A stretch of 64,000 nt of DNA from an uncultured Alistipes sp. (GTDB lineage Bacteria; Bacteroidota; Bacteroidia; Bacteroidales; Rikenellaceae): the NCBI RefSeq assembly GCF_963931675.1, contig NZ_OZ007039.1, positions 1,645,657 through 1,709,656 on the forward strand, read 5' to 3'. Within the stretch, counting starts at the first letter, position 1; every line of letters begins with the position of its first letter. The notes beneath the pieces were generated by a model that had not been told where the DNA came from, made no database searches, and saw only the letters and a list, made by a program, of their open reading frames with translations. Shown here one piece after another: positions 49,717 to 58,927 of the stretch. The position numbers were made by a program, and so were the translations under genes.

Positions 49717-52700
49717 ATGAAAACAGGAAAATTTTACTCTCGATGGCAGATCGTCGCCGTGTTGTGGCTGATGATGGCCTTCCCCGTGTCGTTCGTTCAT
49801 GGACAGGAGAAGGAGTCAGCTCAGCAAACCGACTCATCCTCAAGGGGGGGGGTACAGGTTATAACCGGTCATGTCTGTGACAAACAAGGAGTTCCGATCA
49901 TCGGTGCAAGCATCGCCTGCCAACGAACAGGGGCCGGAGTCGTCACCGATGTGAACGGAAACTTTACCCTCAAAATAAAGACCAAACGAGACCAGGAGAC
50001 GCTCGTAATCTCCTATCTGGGCATGAAACGCCAGAATCAGGTAATCAATTTCGCCCAGATCAAACAGCCTCTGAAGTTCGTCATGGAGGAGGACACAACC
50101 TCGATCGATCAGGTCGTCGTGACGGGTATCTACAACCGAACCAAGGAGAGCTTTACCGGCTCGTATACAACCTACGACGTTAAGGAACTGAAAAATGCCG
50201 GTAACATCAACATCATTCAGAGTCTGAAGACAATCGACCCGTCCTTCGCTCTGCTCGAAAACAACATGTTCGGATCCGACCCCAACCAGTTGGCCGATGT
50301 CGAGATCCGCGGAAAAACAAGCATCGTCGGATTCAAGGAGGTATTCGGGGAAGACCCGAACCAGCCGCTGTTCATCCTCGACGGTTTCGAAACAACCCTC
50401 CAGACCATCATGGACCTGAGCCTGGACCGGGTGGCATCGGTGACCGTGCTGAAGGACGCCGCATCTACGGCCATCTACGGCGCCAAGGCCGCAAACGGTG
50501 TCGTGGTCGTCGAAACCAAATCCCCGGAACCCGGACGCCTGCGCGTCTCCTACAGCGGCAACTTCGATATCTCGTTCGCCGACCTGAGCGACTACAACCT
50601 GATGAACGCCCGGGAAAAACTGGAATTCGAAAGACTGGCCGGCCGCTTCGAATCCAACCTGGTGGCCAGCGAAGGTATGCTGCAGCAACGCTACAACGAT
50701 CTGCTGGCGGAAGTGGAACGAGGCGTGGACACGTATTGGATGTCGGAACCCCTCCGGCTGGGTCTTAACCAGCGACACAACCTCTATGTCGAGGGTGGCG
50801 ACGAACGAATGCGTTACGGAGTCGGACTCAACCTCAACAATCAGCAGGGTGTCATGAAAAACTCCGACCGCCGGGTGTTCAGCGGAAACGTCGACCTGCT
50901 CTACCGCGTCGGCAAACTGAGTTTCTCGAACAAACTGACGATCGACGCTACCAACCTGAGCAATCCGGTGGTTCCATTCTCGGAATACGCCGAAGCAAAC
51001 CCCTATTATCGGAAATACAACGAAACCGGGGGTATCGACCAGTGGCTCGAAGCCCGCACGTACAGCAATCCCGCCAATGTCGGCTATACCGAAATCTGGG
51101 TCGGGAATCCCCTGTGGAACGATTCGCAGAACAGTTATGACAAGGGAAACGGACTCTCCGTACAGAACAATTTCCAGTTGGAATACCGACCGCTCGACTA
51201 TCTGTACGTCAGAGGTCGCTTCAGCGTCCAGAAAAGCATCGACGAAACCGAAGCTTTCACCTCCCCGACGGACACGCAGTTCGATGGCGAAGACCTCCTG
51301 ATGAAAGGCTGGTACCGAAACGATTCGGACAAAGGAATCAACTACAACGGGGACCTGACGGTCACTTTCGGTAAACTGTTCGGCCAAAAACATCAGGTGA
51401 ATGCCGTGCTGGGTTCGAGCATCTCGGAGGCCACCAGCGTGACCAAAGGGTTTGAGGCTATCGGGTTCCCGGAAGGCGACTTCACGACTCCCGCCTTCTC
51501 GAATCAGTACGCCGAAGGCGGAAAACCCAGCTACTCCGACTACAAAAAACGAAGCGCCAGCTTCTACTTCAACGGAAACTACTCGTTCGATAACCGCTAC
51601 CTGCTCGATGTCAACCTGCGCTCGGACGGTTCGTCGGTGTTCGGAACGAACAAGCGCTTTACAACAACCTGGGCCGTCGGTGTGGCCTGGAACCTCCACA
51701 ATGAACCCTTCCTGAAGAATCTCACCGACGCATTCTCGATGTTCAAACTCCGATCGTCGATCGGTAACCCCGGAAACCAGAACTTCGGATCGTTTACCTC
51801 GATTACCACCTACCGGTTCAACAACTGGATGATGAACAATTTCGGCACCGGATTGTTGATCAACGATTTCGGAGACCCGGATCTCGACTGGCAGAAGACC
51901 ATAAACCTCAATGTCGGTATCGACCTCAGCATCCGGAACCGCCTGCACCTGACCTTCGACTACTACAACAAACACACCGATCCGCTCCTGGCAAGTGTGG
52001 GTATTCCGCTGTCGGTGGGAACCTCGTCGCGCCTGATGAACATCGGACAGCAGATCAACAAGGGTTTCGACGGAAGTATCCGCTATGCAATCCTCTACAG
52101 ACCCGAACAGCGCATCAACTGGACCGTCGGTGTCGATTTCCGGCACAATCGGGCTTACTACGACGGCATCGGAGACAAACTGAGCCAGTATAATGCCGAG
52201 AATCAGACCAAGAGCCTGATGCGTTACTACGACGGCGGCAGCCCCACGGCGCTCTATGCCGTACGTTCGGAGGGTATCGACCCCGCAACGGGTCGCGAAA
52301 TCTTCCTGACGGCCTCCGGAAAACGAACCTTCACCCACAGTTACAACGACGAGGTGCTGGTCGGTGATACCAACCCGGATATGGAGGGGACGATCAACAG
52401 CTCGCTCTATTGGAAAGGATTCTCGTGCAGTTTCTACCTGCGATACAGCTGGGGCGCCGACCAGTTCAACTCGACGCTCTACAACAAGGTGGAGAATATT
52501 TCCGAGGAGGGCCTGAAGGTCAATCAGGACAAACGGGCGCTCTACGACCGCTGGCAGAAGCCGGGCGACATCGCTCAGTTCAAGGGTATATCCCTGACCG
52601 AATACACGCCGATGTCGTCGCGCTTCGTCCAGAAGAACAACTACATCGAACTCGAATCCGTACGCGTATCGTATGAATTCCAGCAGAAGTGGATGAGCAA

Positions 52701-52833
52701 GGTCGGAATATCGGGCCTGATTCTGAGCGCATACATGAACGACATTTGTCGTTTCTCGTCCATCGAGGACGAACGCGGTATCAGCTACCCATTTGCCCGA
52801 AGCGTATCTTTGTCGTTAACCGTTAATTTCTAA
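49717..52833 (+). CDS. SusC-type TonB-dependent transporter without STN domain
   Basis: An outer-membrane transporter of 1038 residues. Signal peptide (cut after VHGQ, near residue 29), then directly the carboxypeptidase-regulatory-like domain (ITGHVCDKQGVPIIGASI), plug (VVVTGIYNRTKESFTGS, VLKDAASTAIYGAKAANGVV) and barrel ending in LSLTVNF. It is a paralogue of the first SusC: shared blocks include LFILDGFETT and GSDPN. It lacks the ~75-residue STN domain, so it cannot signal to a FecR protein, in keeping with the absence of one nearby. Confidence 0.93.
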   Translation: MKTGKFYSRWQIVAVLWLMMAFPVSFVHGQEKESAQQTDSSSRGGVQVITGHVCDKQGVPIIGASIACQRTGAGVVTDVNGNFTLKIKTKRDQETLVISYLGMKRQNQVINFAQIKQPLKFVMEEDTTSIDQVVVTGIYNRTKESFTGSYTTYDVKELKNAGNINIIQSLKTIDPSFALLENNMFGSDPNQLADVEIRGKTSIVGFKEVFGEDPNQPLFILDGFETTLQTIMDLSLDRVASVTVLKDAASTAIYGAKAANGVVVVETKSPEPGRLRVSYSGNFDISFADLSDYNLMNAREKLEFERLAGRFESNLVASEGMLQQRYNDLLAEVERGVDTYWMSEPLRLGLNQRHNLYVEGGDERMRYGVGLNLNNQQGVMKNSDRRVFSGNVDLLYRVGKLSFSNKLTIDATNLSNPVVPFSEYAEANPYYRKYNETGGIDQWLEARTYSNPANVGYTEIWVGNPLWNDSQNSYDKGNGLSVQNNFQLEYRPLDYLYVRGRFSVQKSIDETEAFTSPTDTQFDGEDLLMKGWYRNDSDKGINYNGDLTVTFGKLFGQKHQVNAVLGSSISEATSVTKGFEAIGFPEGDFTTPAFSNQYAEGGKPSYSDYKKRSASFYFNGNYSFDNRYLLDVNLRSDGSSVFGTNKRFTTTWAVGVAWNLHNEPFLKNLTDAFSMFKLRSSIGNPGNQNFGSFTSITTYRFNNWMMNNFGTGLLINDFGDPDLDWQKTINLNVGIDLSIRNRLHLTFDYYNKHTDPLLASVGIPLSVGTSSRLMNIGQQINKGFDGSIRYAILYRPEQRINWTVGVDFRHNRAYYDGIGDKLSQYNAENQTKSLMRYYDGGSPTALYAVRSEGIDPATGREIFLTASGKRTFTHSYNDEVLVGDTNPDMEGTINSSLYWKGFSCSFYLRYSWGADQFNSTLYNKVENISEEGLKVNQDKRALYDRWQKPGDIAQFKGISLTEYTPMSSRFVQKNNYIELESVRVSYEFQQKWMSKVGISGLILSAYMNDICRFSSIEDERGISYPFARSVSLSLTVNF

Positions 52834-52843
52834 GAACACTACA

Positions 52844-54271
52844 ATGAAAAAGTATAGACATATCTTGGTTGTCCTGACGGCTCTGATGGCGGTTTCGTGT
52901 GCCGACTGGCTGGATGTACAGCCCAGCGACCAGGTATCCGAAGAGACGGCTTTCAGTTCGGTGGCCGGTTTCAGGCAGACCCTGAACGGCGTATATGTGG
53001 AGTTGAACTCGGACAACCTGTACGGACGTGCCCTCAGTTGCGGAATGATCGAGGTGCTGGCGCAGCGTTATGACGTCAGCGATGAGTTCACCCGTTATTA
53101 CCCCTTTACGACCTACGATTACACGGGAGCCACGGCGCAGGACCAGATTTCCAATATCTGGGAGACCGCCTATACGCTGATTGCCAACCTCAACAAAATC
53201 CTGGAAAATTGCGAAAAACGCCGGGGGTCGGTCCTCTCCGACGAGTATTACCACATCATCAAGGGTGAGGCTCTGGCCTTGAGAGCCTTGCTGCATTTCG
53301 ACCTGTTCCGGCTGTTCGGACCCGTATACGAGGGAAACGAAAACCAGACGTCGATCCCCTATTACTCCGAATTTTCGCTGAATGTCGCCCCGAGCCTGCA
53401 GGCGGCCGAATTCATGACGAACGTCATTACGGACCTCGAAAATGCACTCGTGGAGCTGAAGGATGATCCTGTGATCGCAAACGGCGTGAGCGGAAAAACC
53501 GGAGACACGTTCCTCGCTTACCGGAACCTGCGGATGAACTACTACGCCGTAGAAGCTCTTCTTGCCCGAGCCTCGATGTACGTCGGCGACACCAAGCGGG
53601 CCGAAGAGTTGAGCCAGGACATCATCGACAAGCACGACAGAAGCACTCATTTCCCGTTCATTACGAGTCAGCAGATCACGGCTTCGGAACCGGACCGGGT
53701 CTTCTCGACCGAGATCCTCTTCGGACTGCAGAATCTGAATGTCGATCTGCTCTACTCCTCGCTGTTCGATGCCTCCCGGCTGAAGTCCGAAAGCCTGCTG
53801 GCGCCCAGAAGCTCCATCATCTCCAGCCTCTATACGAACATCAACGACTACCGCTACCGGACTTCGCTCCGCACGACGGCCGAAGTCGGTGGTACAAACT
53901 TCTCCGTGTTCCAGAAATACATGGGCGGAGATTCGCTCTACATGCAGATGATTCCGATGCTGCGCATCAGCGAAATGTATTACATCAAGGCCGAGATTCA
54001 ATTGGAAAAAGGTCTGGAGACGGACGCCATGCAGACCCTGACGGAGTTCCTGAAACACCGGGGTGTCGACTCCCCGAGCATACTCACGCCGCAAGCGCTG
54101 CTGGATGACGAATACCGCAAGGAGTTCTTCGGCGAAGGGCAGCTCTTCTTCTACTACAAGCGCCTGAATCGATCCTCGATACCCAATGCAACCAGCACGT
54201 CCGGCACCGTGAGCATGAACAGTGCAACATACGTCCTGCCCATCCCGGACGGTGAGACCCAATACAATTAA
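52844..54271 (+). CDS. SusD/RagB-family substrate-binding lipoprotein
   Basis: A 475-residue lipoprotein (signal ends AVSC, Cys19) starting ADWLDVQPSDQV. The family's C-terminal block (MYYIKAEIQLEKG, DDEYRKEFFGEGQLFFYYKRLN) is present. It is the SusC partner at the surface. It begins 10 bases after the SusC stop and is a paralogue of the SusD in the first locus. Confidence 0.93.
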   Translation: MKKYRHILVVLTALMAVSCADWLDVQPSDQVSEETAFSSVAGFRQTLNGVYVELNSDNLYGRALSCGMIEVLAQRYDVSDEFTRYYPFTTYDYTGATAQDQISNIWETAYTLIANLNKILENCEKRRGSVLSDEYYHIIKGEALALRALLHFDLFRLFGPVYEGNENQTSIPYYSEFSLNVAPSLQAAEFMTNVITDLENALVELKDDPVIANGVSGKTGDTFLAYRNLRMNYYAVEALLARASMYVGDTKRAEELSQDIIDKHDRSTHFPFITSQQITASEPDRVFSTEILFGLQNLNVDLLYSSLFDASRLKSESLLAPRSSIISSLYTNINDYRYRTSLRTTAEVGGTNFSVFQKYMGGDSLYMQMIPMLRISEMYYIKAEIQLEKGLETDAMQTLTEFLKHRGVDSPSILTPQALLDDEYRKEFFGEGQLFFYYKRLNRSSIPNATSTSGTVSMNSATYVLPIPDGETQYN

Positions 54272-54286
54272 TCTGGAGATATCATC

Positions 54287-55087
54287 ATGAAACGAATTCT
54301 TATCATAGTAGCCATTGCCTCGGGACTCTTCTGGAGCGGGTGCCAGAAAGATCTCGATACCTATCAGGGTGAAAGCGGAATCTATTTCGACCATCAGGAG
54401 AAAGAGACGCAAAACAACCTCCGCGCAGACACGCTCTCCTTCGGATGGGGACAAATCGACGGAGACATCCTCGAAACGAAAATATCCCTGCGGATCAATC
54501 TGATCGGGGATGTGGCCGATTACGACCGGAAATTCCAGGTCCTGGTTACGGAGACGATCATACCCGAAGAGCTGAAGGGCAAAATGGAGGCGGCCGTCGA
54601 AGGGGTCGATTACCGGGCCTTCGAAACCGAATGCATGATCCCGGCTCATGAAGTAAGCACGAACCTCGACATCACGCTTCTGCGCACCGAAGCTCTGCAA
54701 ACCGAAAGCCGCGCGCTGACCATCGCCTTGCAGGAGACCGAAGAGCTGAAATTCCTCTACTCGCGCGAGATCACCGACAAGGAGAACAACCGCCGCCGGA
54801 TCGACCTGCAACGGGTGATCGTCATGAACGAGAACCTGGCAAAACCGGACTGGTGGTATCGGCACGAAGCGATTTTCGGAGAATATTCGATGAAAAAATC
54901 CATCACGATCTGCGATGTCATGGGAATCGACCGTACCGAGTGGATCAGCAATGCCTACGGAAACCGCACGGCTTATCTGATCTTCATCGGCCAATACATG
55001 CAGCGCTGGCTGAATGAACAGAACCCGCCCATATATGAAGAGGATGGCGAGACCCTGATGACCATGGGACCCGATTCGCAAAATTAA
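54287..55087 (+). CDS. DUF4843 surface lipoprotein
   Basis: A 266-residue lipoprotein (signal ends WSGC, Cys18) with the DUF4843 pattern GESGIYFDHQEK near its start and ESRALTIALQE later. It holds the same place as its counterpart in the first locus. No enzyme motif is visible. Confidence 0.83.
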   Translation: MKRILIIVAIASGLFWSGCQKDLDTYQGESGIYFDHQEKETQNNLRADTLSFGWGQIDGDILETKISLRINLIGDVADYDRKFQVLVTETIIPEELKGKMEAAVEGVDYRAFETECMIPAHEVSTNLDITLLRTEALQTESRALTIALQETEELKFLYSREITDKENNRRRIDLQRVIVMNENLAKPDWWYRHEAIFGEYSMKKSITICDVMGIDRTEWISNAYGNRTAYLIFIGQYMQRWLNEQNPPIYEEDGETLMTMGPDSQN

Positions 55088-55107
55088 CACCCTAAAAACT
55101 GAACCGT

Positions 55108-56712
55108 ATGAAATTCCGTTCATTATACAAGATTGCAGCCGTCTGCTGTGCGGCAGCCCTGTTTCTGACGGCCTGTTACAGCGACAAGGGCAACTACGAC
55201 TATCACGACATCAACGAAGTGACAATCGAAGGTATCGATCGGGAAAATGTATACCAGGCCTATGCCTTTCAGACAACGCTGAAGATCTCCCCCGTCATCC
55301 ACTCGACCATGAGCGAGGCGGACAACTACGAGTACACGTGGCGGATCATCCCTCGGAATGCCGACACGAACAGCGGAGCCTCGTTGGATGAGTTCATCGT
55401 CAGCCGCGAGAAGGATCTCGTATATCCCGTACAACTGTCCGATGGCGACTACACGGGATTCTTCGAGGTCAAAGACCCCGCGACGGGTGTCACCTGGATC
55501 GAGGACTTCTACCTGCACGTAACCAGCCAGGGCAGCAACGGATGGCTGGTCGCCTGCGATGATAACGGCCGGACCCGCCTGGACCTGATCGGCAAGGACA
55601 GCGAAGGGAAGGAGGACGTGCTCTATCCCGACCTGTGGAAAAACCTCGATTTCGATATGGGGTCGCCCAAAAGACTCTTCTTCGTAGGAGATAACTGGGG
55701 GACATTCGGATTCCCGTTCTTGGCCACGGACAAAGGGAGTTTCGCTATCACCGGAAGCAACTTCCATATCGGCGAAGATACGGACCTGAAGTGGTATTTC
55801 GGTACGGCCGGCGACCAGATCCTGATTGAAAGCAGCGTCAACGACATATACACCGCAGCTCCTAACCTGGTGGCATACTGGTGGGTTATCAACAACGAAG
55901 GGGAAATCTACAAAACCGAATGTTCCAATCAGGCATTCTTCTCCTATCCCATCAATATGGTGAATGGAGAGACTGCATTCAAGGCCGCACCCTTTATCGG
56001 TGTATCTTATTCTTGGTGGTATACGGCCGATGTAGAGCCTTGGAACTATAATTATGCCGTGATATTCTACGACATGGAAGGCCGTCGATTCCTATCCAAA
56101 TACGACACCAACAACTATCCCTCGGAAATGCAATGTACAGGCACTCAATTGTTTGATGTTGTTACCGGCAGGGACATGGTATTCATGGACTCCCATTACG
56201 ATATCGATGAACTGGTTGTGGCTGTCTTGAAGGAACCGGCCAGCCCGGAATACTATTTGTATGGCATGTTATTGAAGTTCTCAGAGATCGAGCAGTTCTG
56301 CTATGGCAAAATCGAAGGGCCGGACATGGCAAACGCCAAATTCTTTGCTTTACACCCCAGTCTTAACGTGCTCTTCTACGCCACGGAAAACAAGGTCTAC
56401 CGGATAGATATAGGCAATCAAACAACCATGAATGTCACCGAAGTGCTGGCCCTGGATCCCGGAGAAGAGATTGTCGTCTGCAAATTCAACAAAATCTTAT
56501 ACATAGACGGTCCGGAAGGCATGAGTGACAACATGTACAAACTGGTCGTCTGTACGAACAAGAAGATGGCATCGCCTGATGATCCGAATGTCGGAACATT
56601 CCGGCTCTACGAGGTTCCGGAATTTGCAACCGACAAACTTACGCTCGCCGAGGAGATCGATGGACTGGGCAAGATCGTGGATGTCGTCTACAAGGAGTAT
56701 GAAGAGTTGTAA
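55108..56712 (+). CDS. PKD-like surface lipoprotein
   Basis: A 534-residue lipoprotein (signal ends LTAC, near Cys22) with PKD/Ig-like strands (YEYTWRIIPRNAD, DYTGFFEVKDPATGVTW) and a propeller-like remainder (WLVACDDNGRTRLDLI, LNVLFYATENKVYRIDI). Fourth member of the SusC-SusD-DUF4843-PKD module, as in the first locus. A capture role at the cell surface is inferred. Confidence 0.82.
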   Translation: MKFRSLYKIAAVCCAAALFLTACYSDKGNYDYHDINEVTIEGIDRENVYQAYAFQTTLKISPVIHSTMSEADNYEYTWRIIPRNADTNSGASLDEFIVSREKDLVYPVQLSDGDYTGFFEVKDPATGVTWIEDFYLHVTSQGSNGWLVACDDNGRTRLDLIGKDSEGKEDVLYPDLWKNLDFDMGSPKRLFFVGDNWGTFGFPFLATDKGSFAITGSNFHIGEDTDLKWYFGTAGDQILIESSVNDIYTAAPNLVAYWWVINNEGEIYKTECSNQAFFSYPINMVNGETAFKAAPFIGVSYSWWYTADVEPWNYNYAVIFYDMEGRRFLSKYDTNNYPSEMQCTGTQLFDVVTGRDMVFMDSHYDIDELVVAVLKEPASPEYYLYGMLLKFSEIEQFCYGKIEGPDMANAKFFALHPSLNVLFYATENKVYRIDIGNQTTMNVTEVLALDPGEEIVVCKFNKILYIDGPEGMSDNMYKLVVCTNKKMASPDDPNVGTFRLYEVPEFATDKLTLAEEIDGLGKIVDVVYKEYEEL

Positions 56713-56965
56713 GGGCCGGATCCATTCCAGAAAGATGTGCCAGAATCGGTCCGTTGCTGCTGGCTGCCGATAAAAGAGGCGGTTTTGAAGCATGAAGTCC
56801 TGTGCAGACCCGGATGTCGGGGCGAGATATTCGGCATCCGGGGCCGCACTGGACCTGGCGATCCAAAAACAAGTCAACAAAAAGAGAGTCTCCAACTGCA
56901 AAAAGTGACTCATTAAACATTCATTTTCAAAAAAACTGGAAAACATGTTGCCGAGAAACGTGAGA

Positions 56966-58087
56966 ATGAAAAAAGGCATGAAGAAAGCAATGAAAAAAGC
57001 AATGATGGCAGGAATCCTACTGACGGTCGGAGCTGCCTGCAACACGTCGGAGGGGTATCAAATCACCGGTACTTTGCCGGAGGTTGAGAACGGCACCCAA
57101 ATCGAATTGACCGGAATCGATACGAACGGTCAGGATTCCCTGCTGGTTGCCGGAGTCGTGACGGACGGGAATTTTGAAATTCCGGTGACCGGGCAATGCA
57201 TCATGGCTTGTCTGCGCATCCCGGAAGTGCTGCCTCGTATTCCGTTTTTTTTCGAACCGGGCATCCATTCCTATAAACTCGAAGTCGATGCCGAAGGCTC
57301 GATGCAGGTGAAAGGCGGAGCGTTGCAGGAGATCTGGAACGCTTATTCCGCCCGGAATAAAGCCTTCGACCAAGAAAAAAAGAAGATCGAAACCGCTTAC
57401 CGGGAGGCGGCAAAAAGAGACGATCTTTTCGAAAAAATGCATCACCGGGCAATCTATGAAGATCTCAAAACTGCTCAGGAACAATACGAAGACAGCCTGT
57501 TGCGCCAGAACGACAATATCGTAGCGGCAACCCTCGTATGGTTGCGCAGCCGTGAACTCGCCGTAGCACGCAAAATTGGCGAAAAGGTGGCGTTGTTGGG
57601 TCCGAATGCCTTACAGACACCTCCGGGACAGGCCGTCAAGCGAATGGCCGAAGCGATGAGCTGTACGGAAAACGGAAACATTGCTCCGGACTTCACCCAA
57701 AACGATCCCGATGGCAATCCCGTATCTCTTTATGGCATTCAGGCCAAAGTGAAGGTGCTCGATTTTTGGGCCTCGTGGTGTGGACCCTGCCGAGCCGAGA
57801 CGCCCAATGTGCGACGCATCTACGACAAATACAAGGACAAAGGGCTGGAGATCATCAGCGTATCGCTGGACACGAAACGGGAAAACTGGCTGCAGACCAT
57901 CGAAACCGACAAAATGGAGTGGATTCATACGTCTGATCTGAAGGGCTGGGACAATGCTGTAGCACGGATGTATGGGGTGCGGAGCGTTCCTGCAATCTAC
58001 GTACTGGATGCCGAGAATCGGATTGTCGGACAAAACCTGCGCGGACAGGAACTGGAAGATACAATCCGAATGCTGCTGAACGAATAG
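56966..58087 (+). CDS. Thioredoxin-like lipoprotein (DUF4369 plus TlpA/ResA domain)
   Basis: A 373-residue lipoprotein (GAAC, Cys25). The N-terminal DUF4369 domain (ITGTLPEVENGTQIELTG) precedes a helical middle and a C-terminal redox domain with WCGPC (Trp271-Cys275), VKVLDFWAS and the cis-Pro in VRSVPAIYVLD. It would reduce or exchange disulfides outside the inner membrane. Such proteins often close SusC/D operons in Bacteroidetes; the reason is not known. Alternative Met codons at 56945 and 56978 exist; the run of MKK repeats makes the start uncertain. Confidence 0.88.
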   Translation: MKKGMKKAMKKAMMAGILLTVGAACNTSEGYQITGTLPEVENGTQIELTGIDTNGQDSLLVAGVVTDGNFEIPVTGQCIMACLRIPEVLPRIPFFFEPGIHSYKLEVDAEGSMQVKGGALQEIWNAYSARNKAFDQEKKKIETAYREAAKRDDLFEKMHHRAIYEDLKTAQEQYEDSLLRQNDNIVAATLVWLRSRELAVARKIGEKVALLGPNALQTPPGQAVKRMAEAMSCTENGNIAPDFTQNDPDGNPVSLYGIQAKVKVLDFWASWCGPCRAETPNVRRIYDKYKDKGLEIISVSLDTKRENWLQTIETDKMEWIHTSDLKGWDNAVARMYGVRSVPAIYVLDAENRIVGQNLRGQELEDTIRMLLNE

Positions 58088-58232
58088 GCCTTTCTCGCAA
58101 CGGTGTCAGTTGGCTGGACGGAGGGAATCGGGGTACAGTTCGAATCCGGATTCATATTCGAGGACAGAAGACGTCTTTGGAAAAGGTCAAACCCGAAACC
58201 TCAGAACGGTCCCCACATCGTCGCATCATGCC

Positions 58233-58267
58233 AAAACGAAGAGTCTTTACCCGGACTCTTCGTTTTT
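58233..58267 (+). terminator. Terminator of the second SusC/D operon
   Basis: AAAACGAAGAGTC (58233-58245) pairs with the sequence at 58254-58266, followed by T residues. It works in both directions and also ends the antisense remnant. Confidence 0.9.
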
Positions 58268-58388
58268 CGTATATAACCAGCCTTTGGGGAGAAGCCCGGC
58301 TTGAAAAAACACGCATTGATTCTGAAAGAAACATTGCGAAGGTTTCCTAACTTTGGGAATATAAGGAGATTCTCAACCTGCTTTCGAT

Positions 58389-58562
58389 CTTTGTGAAAGG
58401 CTTGCCGAGGGCCAGTTTCCGGGTGTGGTTGTCGAACGTGAGGTCGAGCGCCGAGGGAAGAATGACCGGACGTCCGTCGAATTGCGTGGCGTAGCCGATG
58501 CGCATGGCTCCATCCTCGTCGGAGAGGGTCATGTCGATACGTTGCCGTCCATCGGGCGATTG
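58389..58562 (-). pseudogene. Remnant of a GH97-like glycoside hydrolase N-terminal domain
   Basis: The minus strand reads SPDGRQRIDMTLSDEDG, then GYATQFDGRPVILPSALDLTF, which resembles the N-terminal beta-sandwich of GH97 alpha-glucosidases/galactosidases (SPDG... then Y...YDGKPVI...S.LG). No catalytic region follows and no start codon is in place. It sits between the SusC/D operon and the GH67 gene, as an enzyme of such a locus would. The rest of 58088-58850 shows only the terminator. Confidence 0.5.
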
Positions 58563-58854
58563 CAGGGCGTCCGCTCTTCCAAAATTCGCCGACATGGGGC
58601 AAAACGGAGCGTAAAAAATCCACGAATGGCGATAGGGAACCCTTCCAGAATCCGGACCTGTCGTTTGACCGAGCCTCGCTCCCGGCAGGCTGCATCCCCC
58701 ACCCCGGTCGACGACCCCGACGCGGATATACATCCGGCAGGCTCTGTACACTCAGAAGCCTCCCCGGCAACACCACAGCCTCAATCGTCCCACGACATGC
58801 TCAATCGGAGCCAACCCGAGCGGCTCCTCGACAAAGCCCCTGTCGGAGTGTGGA

Positions 58855-58884
58855 TTGTCCATTCATTTTATTTTATTACTTTTG
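58855..58884 (+). promoter_or_regulatory. Promoter of the GH67 gene
   Basis: TTG (58855-58857), 19 bases and TACTTTTG (58877-58884) match the consensus exactly; the start codon follows about 40 bases later. Confidence 0.75.
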
Positions 58885-58927
58885 TTTTCATCTGTTTTCG
58901 TTGAAATATCAGCCCCCAATGCCTTTC

